NCBI RefSeq assembly: GCF_030378065.1
Contig: NZ_JAUCGJ010000004.1
Span: 62,001-126,000, forward strand
DNA: 64,000 nt
DNA from: Candidatus Venteria ishoeyi
Lineage (GTDB): Bacteria > Pseudomonadota > Gammaproteobacteria > Beggiatoales > Beggiatoaceae
Direction: 5' to 3'
A program made the position numbers and the translations under genes. How positions within the stretch are numbered: position 1 is the first letter of the stretch; each line of letters opens with the position of its first letter. The notes under the pieces were generated by a model that saw only the letters and a list, made by a program, of their open reading frames with translations, ran no database searches and was not told where the DNA came from. Shown here piece after piece: positions 7,936 to 17,100 of this stretch.

Positions 7936-8997
7936 TCAATCTTCCTCCCGGCTTAACAAGGCTTCAACAAATTCTCCCGCATGAAACACCCGCAAGTCAT
8001 CAATGCCTTCACCAATGCCGATATAACGTATGGGCAGGCCGGTTTTTTTGGCAATGGCAAACAAAATTCCCCCTTTTGCCGTGCCATCGAGTTTGGTGAC
8101 GCTGATACCACTTAAGCCCACTGCCTGATGAAATTGCTCTACCTGATTTAAGGCATTTTGGCCAATGCTGGCATCCACAATAATCATGGTTTCATGAGGG
8201 GCTTCGGCATCAATTTTCCCCATCACCCGTTGCACTTTTTCAAGTTCTGACATGAGATTATCTTGTGTATGCAAACGTCCGGCGGTATCAGCAATCAAGA
8301 CATCAACCCCTTTGGCAGTGGCAGATTGCAAGGCATCATAAATAACAGAGGCGGAGTCTGATCCGGTTTTTTGTGCAACCACCGGCACATCGTTACGCTG
8401 ACCCCAGACTTTGAGCTGTTCAACCGCCGCTGCACGGAAGGTATCACCTGCTGCCAGCATGACGCTTTTACCTTCACCCTGAAAACGTTTTGCCAGTTTG
8501 CCTATAGTGGTAGTTTTGCCCGCGCCGTTCATGCCTATCATCAATAATACAAAAGGTTTACCAGTATTTTCTGGAATCACTAAAGGTTGTTCTACTGGCC
8601 CCAGCAGTTTTTGCATGTCTTCCTGCAAGGCTTGAAACAACATGTCCAAATCTTCTAACTGGGCGTGTGAAACCCGTTTTTCCAAATCTGAAATAATTTC
8701 TCTGGTGGCCTCCACGCCCACATCAGCCATTAATAACAGGGTTTCAATGTCTTCCAGCAGTTCATCGTCAATGCCGGTTTTACCAATGCCTAGCCTTGCC
8801 AGACCTTTGGTTAAACCTGTGCGTGTGCGGTTAAGTCCTTGCTTTAAACGCGCAAAGAAACCACCATTTTGACTGGGTTTGTCACGGGGTTCAATCACCG
8901 TTTCTGAATCTGCTTGTGTATCCTTGTTATTGCCGGTCAGGGTATTTTTTAAGCGGGAAAACAATCCCTTTTGCTCTGTATTCTCAGTATCGGACAT
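7936..8997 (-). CDS. ftsY: Signal recognition particle receptor FtsY
   Basis: FtsY is the membrane-associated GTPase that receives SRP-ribosome complexes and delivers them to the Sec translocon. This 353-residue protein has a charged N-terminal region (about 1-55), an N domain and the G domain. Visible motifs are the P-loop 'GMNGAGKTTTIGKLA', 'DTAGRLHT' and 'TKLDGTAKGG'. The C-terminus 'GIGEGIDDLRVFHAGEFVEALL' region is typical. In E. coli the gene precedes ftsE and ftsX; here it is followed by the ZorA-like gene, which is unusual. Identification is secure. Confidence 0.97.
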   Translation of the reverse strand: MSDTENTEQKGLFSRLKNTLTGNNKDTQADSETVIEPRDKPSQNGGFFARLKQGLNRTRTGLTKGLARLGIGKTGIDDELLEDIETLLLMADVGVEATREIISDLEKRVSHAQLEDLDMLFQALQEDMQKLLGPVEQPLVIPENTGKPFVLLMIGMNGAGKTTTIGKLAKRFQGEGKSVMLAAGDTFRAAAVEQLKVWGQRNDVPVVAQKTGSDSASVIYDALQSATAKGVDVLIADTAGRLHTQDNLMSELEKVQRVMGKIDAEAPHETMIIVDASIGQNALNQVEQFHQAVGLSGISVTKLDGTAKGGILFAIAKKTGLPIRYIGIGEGIDDLRVFHAGEFVEALLSREED

Positions 8998-9115
8998 GTT
9001 TTATGCCTTATGTTTTTAATGATGAACTGAAGTGACGCACTCCAGTTGTTATTGGTTTGAAGTCTATGCTTTCTTGAGGCCTATCAAAAATGAAGCTTTT
9101 GTATAATGCCAGTAA

Positions 9116-11257
9116 TTAATGACTTTTCAGCCAGGCATCAAATTTTTGCCGGGATAAGGGGGCGCTGAAAAAATAGCCCTGAATTTCATTACATTGATGT
9201 TTTTTCATAAATTCAAGTTGAACACTGGTTTCCACGCCTTCTGCGACCACTTTAAGATTCAGGCACTTGGACAATGCAATAATTGCAGATGCCAAGGCAG
9301 AACTGTCTTGATCAGTGCCGACATCACGTACAAAGCTTTGATCAATTTTTAAGGTGTCAAAAGGAAATTTTTTCAGGTAACTTAATGAGGAATAGCCCGT
9401 GCCAAAGTCATCCAGCGCAATTTTTAGCCCCATATTTTTGAGTTTAGAGAGTATCGTTTTACTATTGTCTGAATCTTCCAGTAACACGCCTTCGGTAATT
9501 TCCAACTCCAGATATTGTGCACCTAAACCACTATCTTCCAGTGCATTGCGAACAGTGTTTAATAATTCTGTATTTTTAAATTGTAGCACTGAAAGATTAA
9601 CGGCGACTTTAAGCGGATACCCTGCATTATTCCACTGTTTTGTATCCTTGCAGGCGCGTCTTAATACCCATTCCCCTAAAGAATAAATCAGATCAGTTTC
9701 TTCCGCCAGAGGAATAAATGTTGCGGGGGAAATCATGCCTTTTTCAGGATGTTGCCAACGCACTAAAGCTTCCATGCCAATCGTTTTATTCTGCTTGAGT
9801 TCGACTTTGGGCTGATAATAAACTTCCAGTTCTTCATTTTCCAGTGCTTTGCGTAATTCATTTTCCAACATCAGACGCTGGTGCGCTTGTACATTCATTG
9901 ATGGATGAAAAAACTCAAAGGTATTACGTCCGGCATTTTTGGCATGTTGCATAGCCATTTCTGCATGTGCCAATAAGACATCAGTCGTTTGTCCATCATT
10001 TGGAAACATGGATATACCAATGCTGGCAGTCAGGTAAAAACGTTCTTTTTTAAGTATAAACGGTGCATTTAAGATTTTATGAATGCGGCGAATGGCATGT
10101 TGTACACCCGTTAGGTCTTTAATATCACTTAATAAGAGAATAAACTCATCGCCACCGAGCCTGACCAATGTGTCATTTTTGGTGATAGACTGAGCATAAG
10201 CATCTGTGGGCAAGGCCCAGTTACCACGCACCAGGTAATCACTGGTACGCACACATTGATTTAAACGTCTGGCTGCTTCCTGGAGCAACAGGTTGCCAAC
10301 ACCTTGTCCCCAGGTATTATTGATACGTTTAAAGTGATCCAAATCCAGTGATAAAATGGCAAATAAACGGTGATGACGCTTGGCCTGTTCAATTAGTTTA
10401 TTGAGGTATTCCTGGAGAAATACCCGATTAGGCAAGGTTGTCAGATTGTCATAATAAGCTAAGCGGATAATTTTCTCTTCAGATTTTTTGCGCTCACTGA
10501 TGTCTTGTATGGTCACTATCCATTGTTTCTGACCATTGTCTTTTTGTTGTAATTCACCTTCTTGACGAATGCTTTTAACCTGTTTGTTGGGTGTAATAAT
10601 TTCATGTTCAATCGCAAAATCCTGATTGGTGCGTAGTGCTTTAAAAAAAGTTTTGCGCAGCAGTGGTCGCTCTTCCAAAGGGATAAAATGCAAAAGCTGG
10701 CGGAGGCTGGTAAAGTGGGTTGTTGGCTCTAAACCCAAGATGGCAAGGGTTTGACTGGGAATATGCAACCGGTTTTGGCTTGTGTTCCATTCCCAATAAC
10801 CTAAACGCGCAATTTGCTGGGCTTTGCTTAAACGGGTTTCATTGCGACGCAAGCGTTCAAAAAGCTGACCGGCTCGCAACATATAACGCAACCTATGCGC
10901 TAAGATCGTGTAATTAATTGGTTTTGTTGTAAAGTCTGTTGCCCCGGAATTATAAGCGTGATGAATTGAATCAATATCATCCAAACCGGTCATCATCACG
11001 ATGGGGACATGTTTACCACCAGCTTGTTTGCGCAATTGCGCACAAACTTCAAACCCGTCCATACCCTGCATAATCACATCAAGTAATACAATATCGGGGG
11101 GCGTTTGTAAAAAATATTCGATAGCGGCTTCACCGCTTTCTACTTCATCAACGTGAAAATGGGATTCCTGCAAGGTCTCTCGAATCAGGAAGCGAATCAT
11201 TTCATCGTCATCAACCACCAAAACTTTCGCTGGTTTTTTTTCAGATAAATTTATCAT
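9116..11257 (-). CDS. Response regulator with REC, PAS, GGDEF and EAL domains
   Basis: This 713-residue protein has a receiver domain (1-125, phospho-Asp in 'DIVLLDVIMQGMDG'), PAS (about 145-255), GGDEF (about 265-450) and EAL (about 460-705). The diguanylate cyclase motif 'RLGGDEF' is intact. The phosphodiesterase side keeps 'EALVRW', 'LEITEGVL', 'DDFGTGYSSL' and 'VVAEGVET'. Both activities are therefore possible, so it could make or degrade c-di-GMP in response to phosphorylation. About 24 extra residues separate the RTSD (I-site-like) from GGDEF, an unusual spacing. It starts 8 bases after the upstream hybrid kinase gene, its likely phosphodonor, as the last gene of a yfiR-like operon. Confidence 0.93.
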   Translation of the reverse strand: MINLSEKKPAKVLVVDDDEMIRFLIRETLQESHFHVDEVESGEAAIEYFLQTPPDIVLLDVIMQGMDGFEVCAQLRKQAGGKHVPIVMMTGLDDIDSIHHAYNSGATDFTTKPINYTILAHRLRYMLRAGQLFERLRRNETRLSKAQQIARLGYWEWNTSQNRLHIPSQTLAILGLEPTTHFTSLRQLLHFIPLEERPLLRKTFFKALRTNQDFAIEHEIITPNKQVKSIRQEGELQQKDNGQKQWIVTIQDISERKKSEEKIIRLAYYDNLTTLPNRVFLQEYLNKLIEQAKRHHRLFAILSLDLDHFKRINNTWGQGVGNLLLQEAARRLNQCVRTSDYLVRGNWALPTDAYAQSITKNDTLVRLGGDEFILLLSDIKDLTGVQHAIRRIHKILNAPFILKKERFYLTASIGISMFPNDGQTTDVLLAHAEMAMQHAKNAGRNTFEFFHPSMNVQAHQRLMLENELRKALENEELEVYYQPKVELKQNKTIGMEALVRWQHPEKGMISPATFIPLAEETDLIYSLGEWVLRRACKDTKQWNNAGYPLKVAVNLSVLQFKNTELLNTVRNALEDSGLGAQYLELEITEGVLLEDSDNSKTILSKLKNMGLKIALDDFGTGYSSLSYLKKFPFDTLKIDQSFVRDVGTDQDSSALASAIIALSKCLNLKVVAEGVETSVQLEFMKKHQCNEIQGYFFSAPLSRQKFDAWLKSH

Positions 11258-11265
11258 TAGTTTTA

Positions 11266-13809
11266 TTATTTGCAGTGTTTTTGTAGTTGGGGTTCAATCT
11301 GCTGATAATTTTTTTCCATTTCTTTAATTATTTTTTCAATACCCTGAAAGTTATTTTCTCTACCTGAAAGCTCTATTTCTTTAGCCATTTTTGCTAACTG
11401 CATCGCACCAATGGTTGCGCTGTTTGATTTAATGTTATGTGCAATTTTGTAAAGTACCTCAGCATCTTGTTCCTGATAAGCATGATTCAGCTTTTGAAGT
11501 AAAACCGGGGTTTTTTCCAAATATAAAGTACTTACTTTTTTAAGTATATTGGATTTTTTTGATGAATTGATCGTACCCAGGCGCTCCAATATGTTCAGAT
11601 CCAATACAGCAAGATCGTTATCTGTATTTTTTTGATTATCCTTTATCGTTACAGGCTGATGAGTTTTCCCCTGAGGCAGCAAAGCCATTTGTTTTTTACT
11701 GGAATGATTTTGTGGCAACCATTTTTTTAAAATTTCATATAAAGTTTGCTGTTTAAACGGTTTACTCAAGAAATCATTCATACCTGCGGCCAGGCAGTTT
11801 TCCTTGTCGCCGGGCATTGTATTTGCCGTCACTGCAATCACCGGGGTGATTTTTTTTTCCGGGTGACGATTTTCATAGGTGCGAACCGTGCGTGTTGCAT
11901 CAAATCCATCCATATTAGGCATCTGGCAATCCATTAGAATAATATCAAAATTTTGTTTTTTTAGGGCATCAAATACCATGGAGCCATCTTCAACAACAGT
12001 CACCTTGCTGCCCATCAGTTCCAGCATATAAACAGCAACGGCTTGATTAACCGGGTTATCTTCTGCCAATAACACATGAATATTCAGTTGCTGTTCAGTA
12101 AAATCAGCCTGTTTTTCTTTAGTTTTAACAATTTGTTCAGTAATTGGTTTTTCTACAGTCTCCATATTTTTTTTAGTTTCAGTTGCAAGCCCGGTTGTAA
12201 GGAGTGGGTAACTTGCAGATTCTATCTTTTGAAATAAGACGGTAAACCAGAATAAAGAACCTTTAGCAAGCTGACTTTCCACACCGATTTCTCCGCCCAT
12301 CATCTGTGCCAACTGCCTGGATATGGTTAAGCCTAAACCCGTTCCCCCATACTTTCTGGTGGTTGATCCATCTGCTTGAGTAAAGGACTCAAATACTTTA
12401 CTGCGAGTTTGTACATCCAGGCCGATACCGGTATCGCGCACTTCAAAACGTAATAATATCTGGCTGTCATATTCCTCAATAATAGCAGTACTGATAATAA
12501 TCTGGCCTTTTTCCGTAAATTTAACGGCATTAGAAATAAGATTACTCAATATCTGGCGTAAACGCAGGGGATCGCCAATAATCATGCTGGGTAATTCTGG
12601 TGATAGAAAACAGGAAAGGGCCAGATTTTTTGTAGCCAACTGTTCACTGAATAGCTGGCTGGATTCTTCAATGGCTTTATGCAGATTAAAAGGGATGTTT
12701 TCCAGCTTTAAGCGACCAGCTTCAATTTTAGAGAAATCAAGGATTTCATTAATAATTTGTAACAGGCTTTCGGCAGAATTTTGAATTGTACCGGCATATT
12801 TTTTTTGGCGTTCATTTAGCGGTGTGCCAAATAATAATTCAGTCATGCCCATGATGCCATTCATCGGGGTGCGGATTTCATGACTCATTTTAGCAAGAAA
12901 CTCGCTTTTAGCACGATTGGCGGACTCTGCGGTTTCTTTGGCTTTATTGGCTTCATGGATGGCAAGTTTAAGCTCAGCATTAGCCGTTGATAGTTCTTCA
13001 GTACGCGCTGCAACCTGGTGTTCTAATTGCTCACTATAAGTTTCCAGCTGACTGTCCCGGGCTTCAATCTGGTGGAGCATCTCATTAAAACGCTCAAATA
13101 AACTGCCAATTTCGTCTTCATCCGTTTTAATAACGCGCAGACTGTAATCTTTGCTGGAGGAAATTTTAGACATGGCAGCAGCCAGATAAATAATAGGCTG
13201 TGAAATATAGTGTTGTAATTTGGCTGAAAGTATAAATGCGCTGATTATTGTTGTAATAATAACGAATAGGGCAATTTTAAAAAACCACCATAAATTATCA
13301 TACAAGCCGCTTAAACTCGCCTGAATATAAATCCGTCCAATTAAATCATTGTCATAATAAATCGGTTTGGTAAATTCAAGCCTGTCAGCCTGAAAATCAT
13401 GTTGCGCTGAAGACTGATTCAAGGCTTTTCGCCACCAATCACTCCCCAGAGAAGGCGATAAACTGTCCTGATTGACAATATTTTTTTGCGTAAAATAGTG
13501 AGCAAAAGGCTCTGGCTCATCTGTTTGGTATAAGAAAGCACTGAGAATATCAGGTTTTTTAGCTAAGCTGGTCAATAACGTTTGGGCAGAATCGGACTCT
13601 CCCAGCACCAATGTAGGTGCGGCAATGTCGCTGATTAAATCTGAAATACTGGATATGTGTGCCAATTGCACACGCTTAAATGAAAATACTTCAGCTGCAA
13701 CATAAGCCAGTGATGAAATTAATAACACCAGTGTACTCACGGTTGTGATGATGTATTTTAATTTATCGCTGATAGGCAGGCGGCTAAACCTGTTTTTTAT
13801 ATGCATCAT
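11266..13809 (-). CDS. CHASE8-type hybrid histidine kinase with REC and Hpt
   Basis: This is an 847-residue inner-membrane sensor. The order is TM1 (about 17-40), a periplasmic CHASE8-like domain (40-170), TM2 (about 172-195), HAMP, HisKA with phospho-His in '[12 protein letters not shown]', HATPase with 'DTGIGLDV' and 'GGTGLGL', REC with '[12 protein letters not shown]', and a C-terminal Hpt with '[13 protein letters not shown]'. This is a complete BarA-like phosphorelay. The CHASE8-HAMP front end is what YfiN/TpbB diguanylate cyclases use, and the gene follows yfiR after 71 bases, so YfiR may control this kinase. The likely target is the REC-PAS-GGDEF-EAL protein encoded next. Domain calls are firm; the YfiR link is inferred from context. 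Confidence 0.9.
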   Translation of the reverse strand: MMHIKNRFSRLPISDKLKYIITTVSTLVLLISSLAYVAAEVFSFKRVQLAHISSISDLISDIAAPTLVLGESDSAQTLLTSLAKKPDILSAFLYQTDEPEPFAHYFTQKNIVNQDSLSPSLGSDWWRKALNQSSAQHDFQADRLEFTKPIYYDNDLIGRIYIQASLSGLYDNLWWFFKIALFVIITTIISAFILSAKLQHYISQPIIYLAAAMSKISSSKDYSLRVIKTDEDEIGSLFERFNEMLHQIEARDSQLETYSEQLEHQVAARTEELSTANAELKLAIHEANKAKETAESANRAKSEFLAKMSHEIRTPMNGIMGMTELLFGTPLNERQKKYAGTIQNSAESLLQIINEILDFSKIEAGRLKLENIPFNLHKAIEESSQLFSEQLATKNLALSCFLSPELPSMIIGDPLRLRQILSNLISNAVKFTEKGQIIISTAIIEEYDSQILLRFEVRDTGIGLDVQTRSKVFESFTQADGSTTRKYGGTGLGLTISRQLAQMMGGEIGVESQLAKGSLFWFTVLFQKIESASYPLLTTGLATETKKNMETVEKPITEQIVKTKEKQADFTEQQLNIHVLLAEDNPVNQAVAVYMLELMGSKVTVVEDGSMVFDALKKQNFDIILMDCQMPNMDGFDATRTVRTYENRHPEKKITPVIAVTANTMPGDKENCLAAGMNDFLSKPFKQQTLYEILKKWLPQNHSSKKQMALLPQGKTHQPVTIKDNQKNTDNDLAVLDLNILERLGTINSSKKSNILKKVSTLYLEKTPVLLQKLNHAYQEQDAEVLYKIAHNIKSNSATIGAMQLAKMAKEIELSGRENNFQGIEKIIKEMEKNYQQIEPQLQKHCK

Positions 13810-13880
13810 GAGTCTATTTTATCATCATCAAAATATACAGGTGCGCTGTAATACGCCAGAAAAAACCTCAGAATAGAAAT

Positions 13881-14474
13881 TCATTCAGGATTGTCGAGAC
13901 GTGTTTTACGATACTTTACACTTTTTGCCAAGCGCAACAGGGGCGCGCTGATTAGCAGCTTGACGGACTTTGCCGCATCCAGGTTAATCATGAAACGTAC
14001 GCGCTGTTTAGCCTGAATAAGGCCAATCATACCACCTTGCGATATAAAATCAGGCATATCACTGATAGTCAGTATCGGTTTATTATGCACTGATGATAAT
14101 ATCGTAGAAAATGACGCAGCAGAGGAAGCACTGATATACAGTGTCTGGCAAGACAATGTGTTTAATGTTTGCAAACGCTGGGTATGAATGCGTACGGCTT
14201 TTCCTCTTATTTGGCGTTTTTCAAAGGTTTTTAAGGCCGCAAAAAATGGTGTTTCCCCAAAAACACAGATATTAAAGGTTTGCTCTTTGCCAAAAGCTGT
14301 GTCGGGCCAGTCGATAAACTTACTCAGATTATATAAGACCCCCGCTTTTTTTTTATGCCAGAGTGCAGGGTTGTTTTCAGTACTTGGATCGCCGAAACTA
14401 CTGTTTGAAACGAGGCAAAAAATCAGGAAAAACAAACTTTTTCTGAGCAAGAAATACTGTCCTTTGTCCATCAA
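13881..14474 (-). CDS. yfiR: YfiR family periplasmic protein
   Basis: This 197-residue protein with an N-terminal signal segment (about 10-28) belongs to the YfiR/HmsC (DUF4154) family. Typical features are 'KAGVLYNLSKFIDWPDTAF', 'FNICVFGETPF', 'LYISASSAASF' and 'ILTISDMPDFISQGGMIGL'. In Pseudomonas, YfiR is a periplasmic repressor that binds the CHASE8 domain of the cyclase YfiN and is sequestered by the lipoprotein YfiB. Here the neighbours are an OmpA-like lipoprotein upstream and a CHASE8 hybrid kinase downstream. A similar sensing chain that ends in a phosphorelay is likely. The family call is secure; partners are inferred. Confidence 0.9.
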   Translation of the reverse strand: MMDKGQYFLLRKSLFFLIFCLVSNSSFGDPSTENNPALWHKKKAGVLYNLSKFIDWPDTAFGKEQTFNICVFGETPFFAALKTFEKRQIRGKAVRIHTQRLQTLNTLSCQTLYISASSAASFSTILSSVHNKPILTISDMPDFISQGGMIGLIQAKQRVRFMINLDAAKSVKLLISAPLLRLAKSVKYRKTRLDNPE

Positions 14475-14501
14475 TAAGAATACCGGTTAATCGAAATTAA
14501 G

Positions 14502-14568
14502 CTTAGGAACGAGGATTTTATCCGGGTTATAACACCAGTTATTTCATTCTCGTTCCTCAGGGAACAAT
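14502..14568. repeat. Palindromic element fragment
   Basis: Inverted segments 'TTAGGAACGAGGATTTTAT' and 'TTTCATTCTCGTTCCTCAGG' lie between the lipoprotein and yfiR genes. They are related to the flanks of the element at 3134-3302 and to the tandem unit at 62812-62909. The right part overlaps the end of the lipoprotein gene. Confidence 0.5.
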
Positions 14569-15387
14569 TTCAATAAATGGGGAAATCACACAAATGCGTC
14601 GCCGGGAGTCTGTATTTTTATAAGGTCGGTGTATTTTTTTCTGGCTGGGCAATTGCTCGCCCCGTCCCACAATTTCTGTTTGTATTTCAACGTTATAAAC
14701 TGTTGGCAATTGTTGTTGCAAGCGCTGTTTAACGTATTGACTTAGGGTGTTGGCGCGGAATTGGGATAGCATCTGATTGTATTGCTGACGTCGTTTAATA
14801 ATATTTCGTGAAACCGGTGCTGTCATGGCCTTGTCAAGCTCCCGCTCTAAACGACTTCCGGGAAGTATCCCTGTTTCATCTGTATAACCTGTGGTTTTAA
14901 TCATTATTTTCATTGCTTTTTCAGGGTATTTTTCCACTAATTTATGGATGGAAAAAATCATTTTTTCAACTAATTCATTACTTTTTTGCTGGCCTTTTTT
15001 AGCCAGGTTTTTTAATTTATAGGTTCCCAAAGGGAAAGAAATATCCATTTGTAATGTTAAGTCAGAAAGACGATCCATATTTTCATTAATAATATTAATT
15101 TTATGGATATAATCATTGATTTTGTCAGAACTAAATTTCCCAGGATTAGACTTAACATTATCTGTATATTCTAAAATACTATCTAAGGCAGAAATAGAAC
15201 CTTGTAATGCAGAGTCTGGATTTATCTCAACTTTTTCACGTACCCGATATAAGGTGCTCTGGACATCTGCTTCAAGTTCTACAATTGTTTTTTCCTGTTT
15301 TGTGCTTAACACAGTACAGGCAGATAATAATAAAGATAAAAAAAACATCCAGATAAGTGGATATATTTTTATAAAATAAACAGGCAT
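14557..15387 (-). CDS. OmpA-domain lipoprotein (YfiB-like)
   Basis: This 276-residue lipoprotein has a signal peptide with lipobox 'LLLSACT'. The middle (about 35-110) is helical. The C-terminal half resembles the OmpA/Pal peptidoglycan-binding domain: 'TTGYTDET' in place of GHTDNTG, 'SQFRANTLSQYVKQRL', 'GRGEQLPS' and 'NTDSRRRICVI'. About 30 extra residues lie between the first two motifs. YfiB of the YfiBNR system is also an OmpA-type lipoprotein that captures YfiR at the outer membrane. The immediate downstream neighbour here is yfiR, which supports that role. Assignment to OmpA-like is fairly good despite divergence; YfiB equivalence is inference. Confidence 0.7.
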   Translation of the reverse strand: MPVYFIKIYPLIWMFFLSLLLSACTVLSTKQEKTIVELEADVQSTLYRVREKVEINPDSALQGSISALDSILEYTDNVKSNPGKFSSDKINDYIHKINIINENMDRLSDLTLQMDISFPLGTYKLKNLAKKGQQKSNELVEKMIFSIHKLVEKYPEKAMKIMIKTTGYTDETGILPGSRLERELDKAMTAPVSRNIIKRRQQYNQMLSQFRANTLSQYVKQRLQQQLPTVYNVEIQTEIVGRGEQLPSQKKIHRPYKNTDSRRRICVISPFIEIVP

Positions 15388-15433
15388 TTACCTATTCTCC
15401 AGTAATATAATGAAATAGATTATGGCTAATAAT

Positions 15434-15946
15434 TTAATATTTATCTTTAAGCGCTTTTTGTTTTTTCATTAATAATCTAAACTCAATTGCTTTTTTTCTA
15501 AATAATAGCTCATTTCTAAAATCCAATAAGTGCGCATCCATTTTTTTAAGATTTTCTTTTACTTTATTTAATATAATGTGCTCGTTCTCCATCCCCAGAG
15601 TTTGTTGTTTTTTTTCAATTTTAGTATATTTTTTCCGTTCTTCTTCAAAATAATAAATAATATCTTCAATAACCGGGATCATTTCTGTATCGATTAGTTG
15701 GTGATTTTTTTCTTCTGACTGCGTGAGATCATGATATTCGCTTAAAGCAGCAAATAACTCATAAGGCACATCAAATACAGCAACACTGTGTTTTAGTGAA
15801 TGGATATGTGTGAGTTGGGTGTTGTCAGAAACCTCTGCAAACAGAGGAGAAGAGGTGCTGATATAAAAAATGAACAGCAATCCCAAACAGCTTGAGGTAT
15901 GCCATGAACTGAACAAGTCTTCAGTAATAATGCGACCTGATTTCAT
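15434..15946 (-). CDS. Exported coiled-coil protein of unknown function
   Basis: This 170-residue protein (ATG at 15946; an upstream in-frame ATG at 15985 would add 13 residues) has a hydrophobic signal segment ending near 'SSPLFAEVS'. The mature part is strongly helical and charged, with a predicted coiled coil over roughly the last 90 residues ('EDIIYYFEEERKKYTKIEKK', 'LKKMDAHLLDFRNELLFRKK'). I do not recognise a family. It is the first gene of the minus-strand operon that continues with the OmpA lipoprotein, yfiR, hybrid kinase and GGDEF/EAL regulator. A periplasmic role in that sensing system is possible. It diverges from the TraB-family gene at 16051. Confidence 0.6.
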   Translation of the reverse strand: MKSGRIITEDLFSSWHTSSCLGLLFIFYISTSSPLFAEVSDNTQLTHIHSLKHSVAVFDVPYELFAALSEYHDLTQSEEKNHQLIDTEMIPVIEDIIYYFEEERKKYTKIEKKQQTLGMENEHIILNKVKENLKKMDAHLLDFRNELLFRKKAIEFRLLMKKQKALKDKY

Positions 15947-16050
15947 ACCAATAATTTCTCTGAAAAGGGTATACAGTATACACAAATATGTTATAAGACT
16001 GTTGAAATATTGTTACCATAGAACACATCTAACATTTAAAGAGAGCCACC

Positions 16051-17001
16051 ATGCCATTACAATATATGACACAATTGATATTATTTATCAGTATGTTTTT
16101 TTATAGCCTATCGCCGTTATTGGCAAAAGATACCGATACTCAAGTAATTAAAGCAACATCTTTGCCACTTGCAGCGCTTGCAAAAGGTAGCTTGCCAGAA
16201 AAAGGTTTGTGCTGGGAAATCAGTAAACCTGGACAGGCAAGCAGTTATTTATTTGGCACCATACATTCTGAAGATCAACGCGTATTGCAACTTTCTGATA
16301 GCGTGCGTCAGAAATTTGACAAGGCAAGCAGTTTAAGCCTGGAAATTCAGATGGGTGATGAGGTTATTGAAAAACTGGCAGGGACGTTATTTTTGCCTGA
16401 TTCGGAAAACCTGATATTGTTGTTAGGCAAGGAAGACTTTAAAAAATTATTCCAGACTATGAGTCAACACGGGATGTTAGTTAATATCGCCATGCGCCTG
16501 AAGCCTTGGGTGGCGATGATGATCGTGATAATGCCAAAAACCAAAACAGGTTTATTTCTGGACAAATATTTGCAAGAGCAAGCCAAGGTGCAAAATAAGG
16601 CGATTTACAGCCTGGAAAGTGTTGAAGAACAACTGGCCATTTTTGATAGCTTAAGTCTTGATAAACAAGTACGCCTATTACGTGCAACCGTAAAATATCT
16701 GGATAATATCCCTGAATATCTGGAAAACATGCATACCTTGTATCTGGCACAGGATTTGGCAGGCATGGAAAAACTGTCTAATGAGATGATGAAAACGGAA
16801 GATCCTGAGCTTGAAGCATTAAACCTGCGTTTAATGCAGCATATGTTAAGTAAGCGTAACCATGTTATGGTGCATCGAATGCAGGCGCGGTTACAGGAAG
16901 GCAACGCTTTTATTGCGGTGGGTGCTTTGCATCTGGTTGGCAAAGAAGGTCTTATCTCTTTATTACAACAACAGGGATACCAACTGCGTCGGATAGATTA
17001 G
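16051..17001 (+). CDS. TraB/GumN family protein
   Basis: This 316-residue protein has an N-terminal signal peptide (about 1-25, ending 'SPLLAKD') and the TraB/GumN fold. The hallmark motifs are near each end: 'SSYLFGTIHSED' and 'FIAVGALHLVGKEGLISLL'. The family is related to TIKI-type metal-dependent proteases and is widespread, but its bacterial role is mostly unknown. The preceding GAGAG-like purine stretch is a fair ribosome binding site. The gene stands alone between a divergent operon and the flavoprotein gene 99 bases downstream. The family assignment is good. Confidence 0.85.
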   Translation: MPLQYMTQLILFISMFFYSLSPLLAKDTDTQVIKATSLPLAALAKGSLPEKGLCWEISKPGQASSYLFGTIHSEDQRVLQLSDSVRQKFDKASSLSLEIQMGDEVIEKLAGTLFLPDSENLILLLGKEDFKKLFQTMSQHGMLVNIAMRLKPWVAMMIVIMPKTKTGLFLDKYLQEQAKVQNKAIYSLESVEEQLAIFDSLSLDKQVRLLRATVKYLDNIPEYLENMHTLYLAQDLAGMEKLSNEMMKTEDPELEALNLRLMQHMLSKRNHVMVHRMQARLQEGNAFIAVGALHLVGKEGLISLLQQQGYQLRRID

Positions 17002-17007
17002 ACAAGC

Positions 17008-17090
17008 GTGACGCAAAAGCTTATTTTTTGTGCCTGAAAAACTCAGATTTCAAACCAAAAGCAAAAACAAAAGGATTGCGTAACATCAAG
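17008..17090. repeat. Degenerate palindromic intergenic repeat
   Basis: 'GCGTGACGCAAAAGCTTA' and 'AAAAGGATTGCGTAACATC' bracket an A/T-rich hairpin between the TraB and flavoprotein genes. It belongs to the same family as the repeat at 7858-7930. Confidence 0.5.
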
Positions 17091-17100
17091 GATTAATTTT

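Noticed and set aside
6163-8997. Complete Zorya defence system
   Set aside because: Only a ZorA-like gene is present; the neighbours are ftsY and a polysaccharide ABC ATPase, with no ZorB, helicase or nuclease gene.
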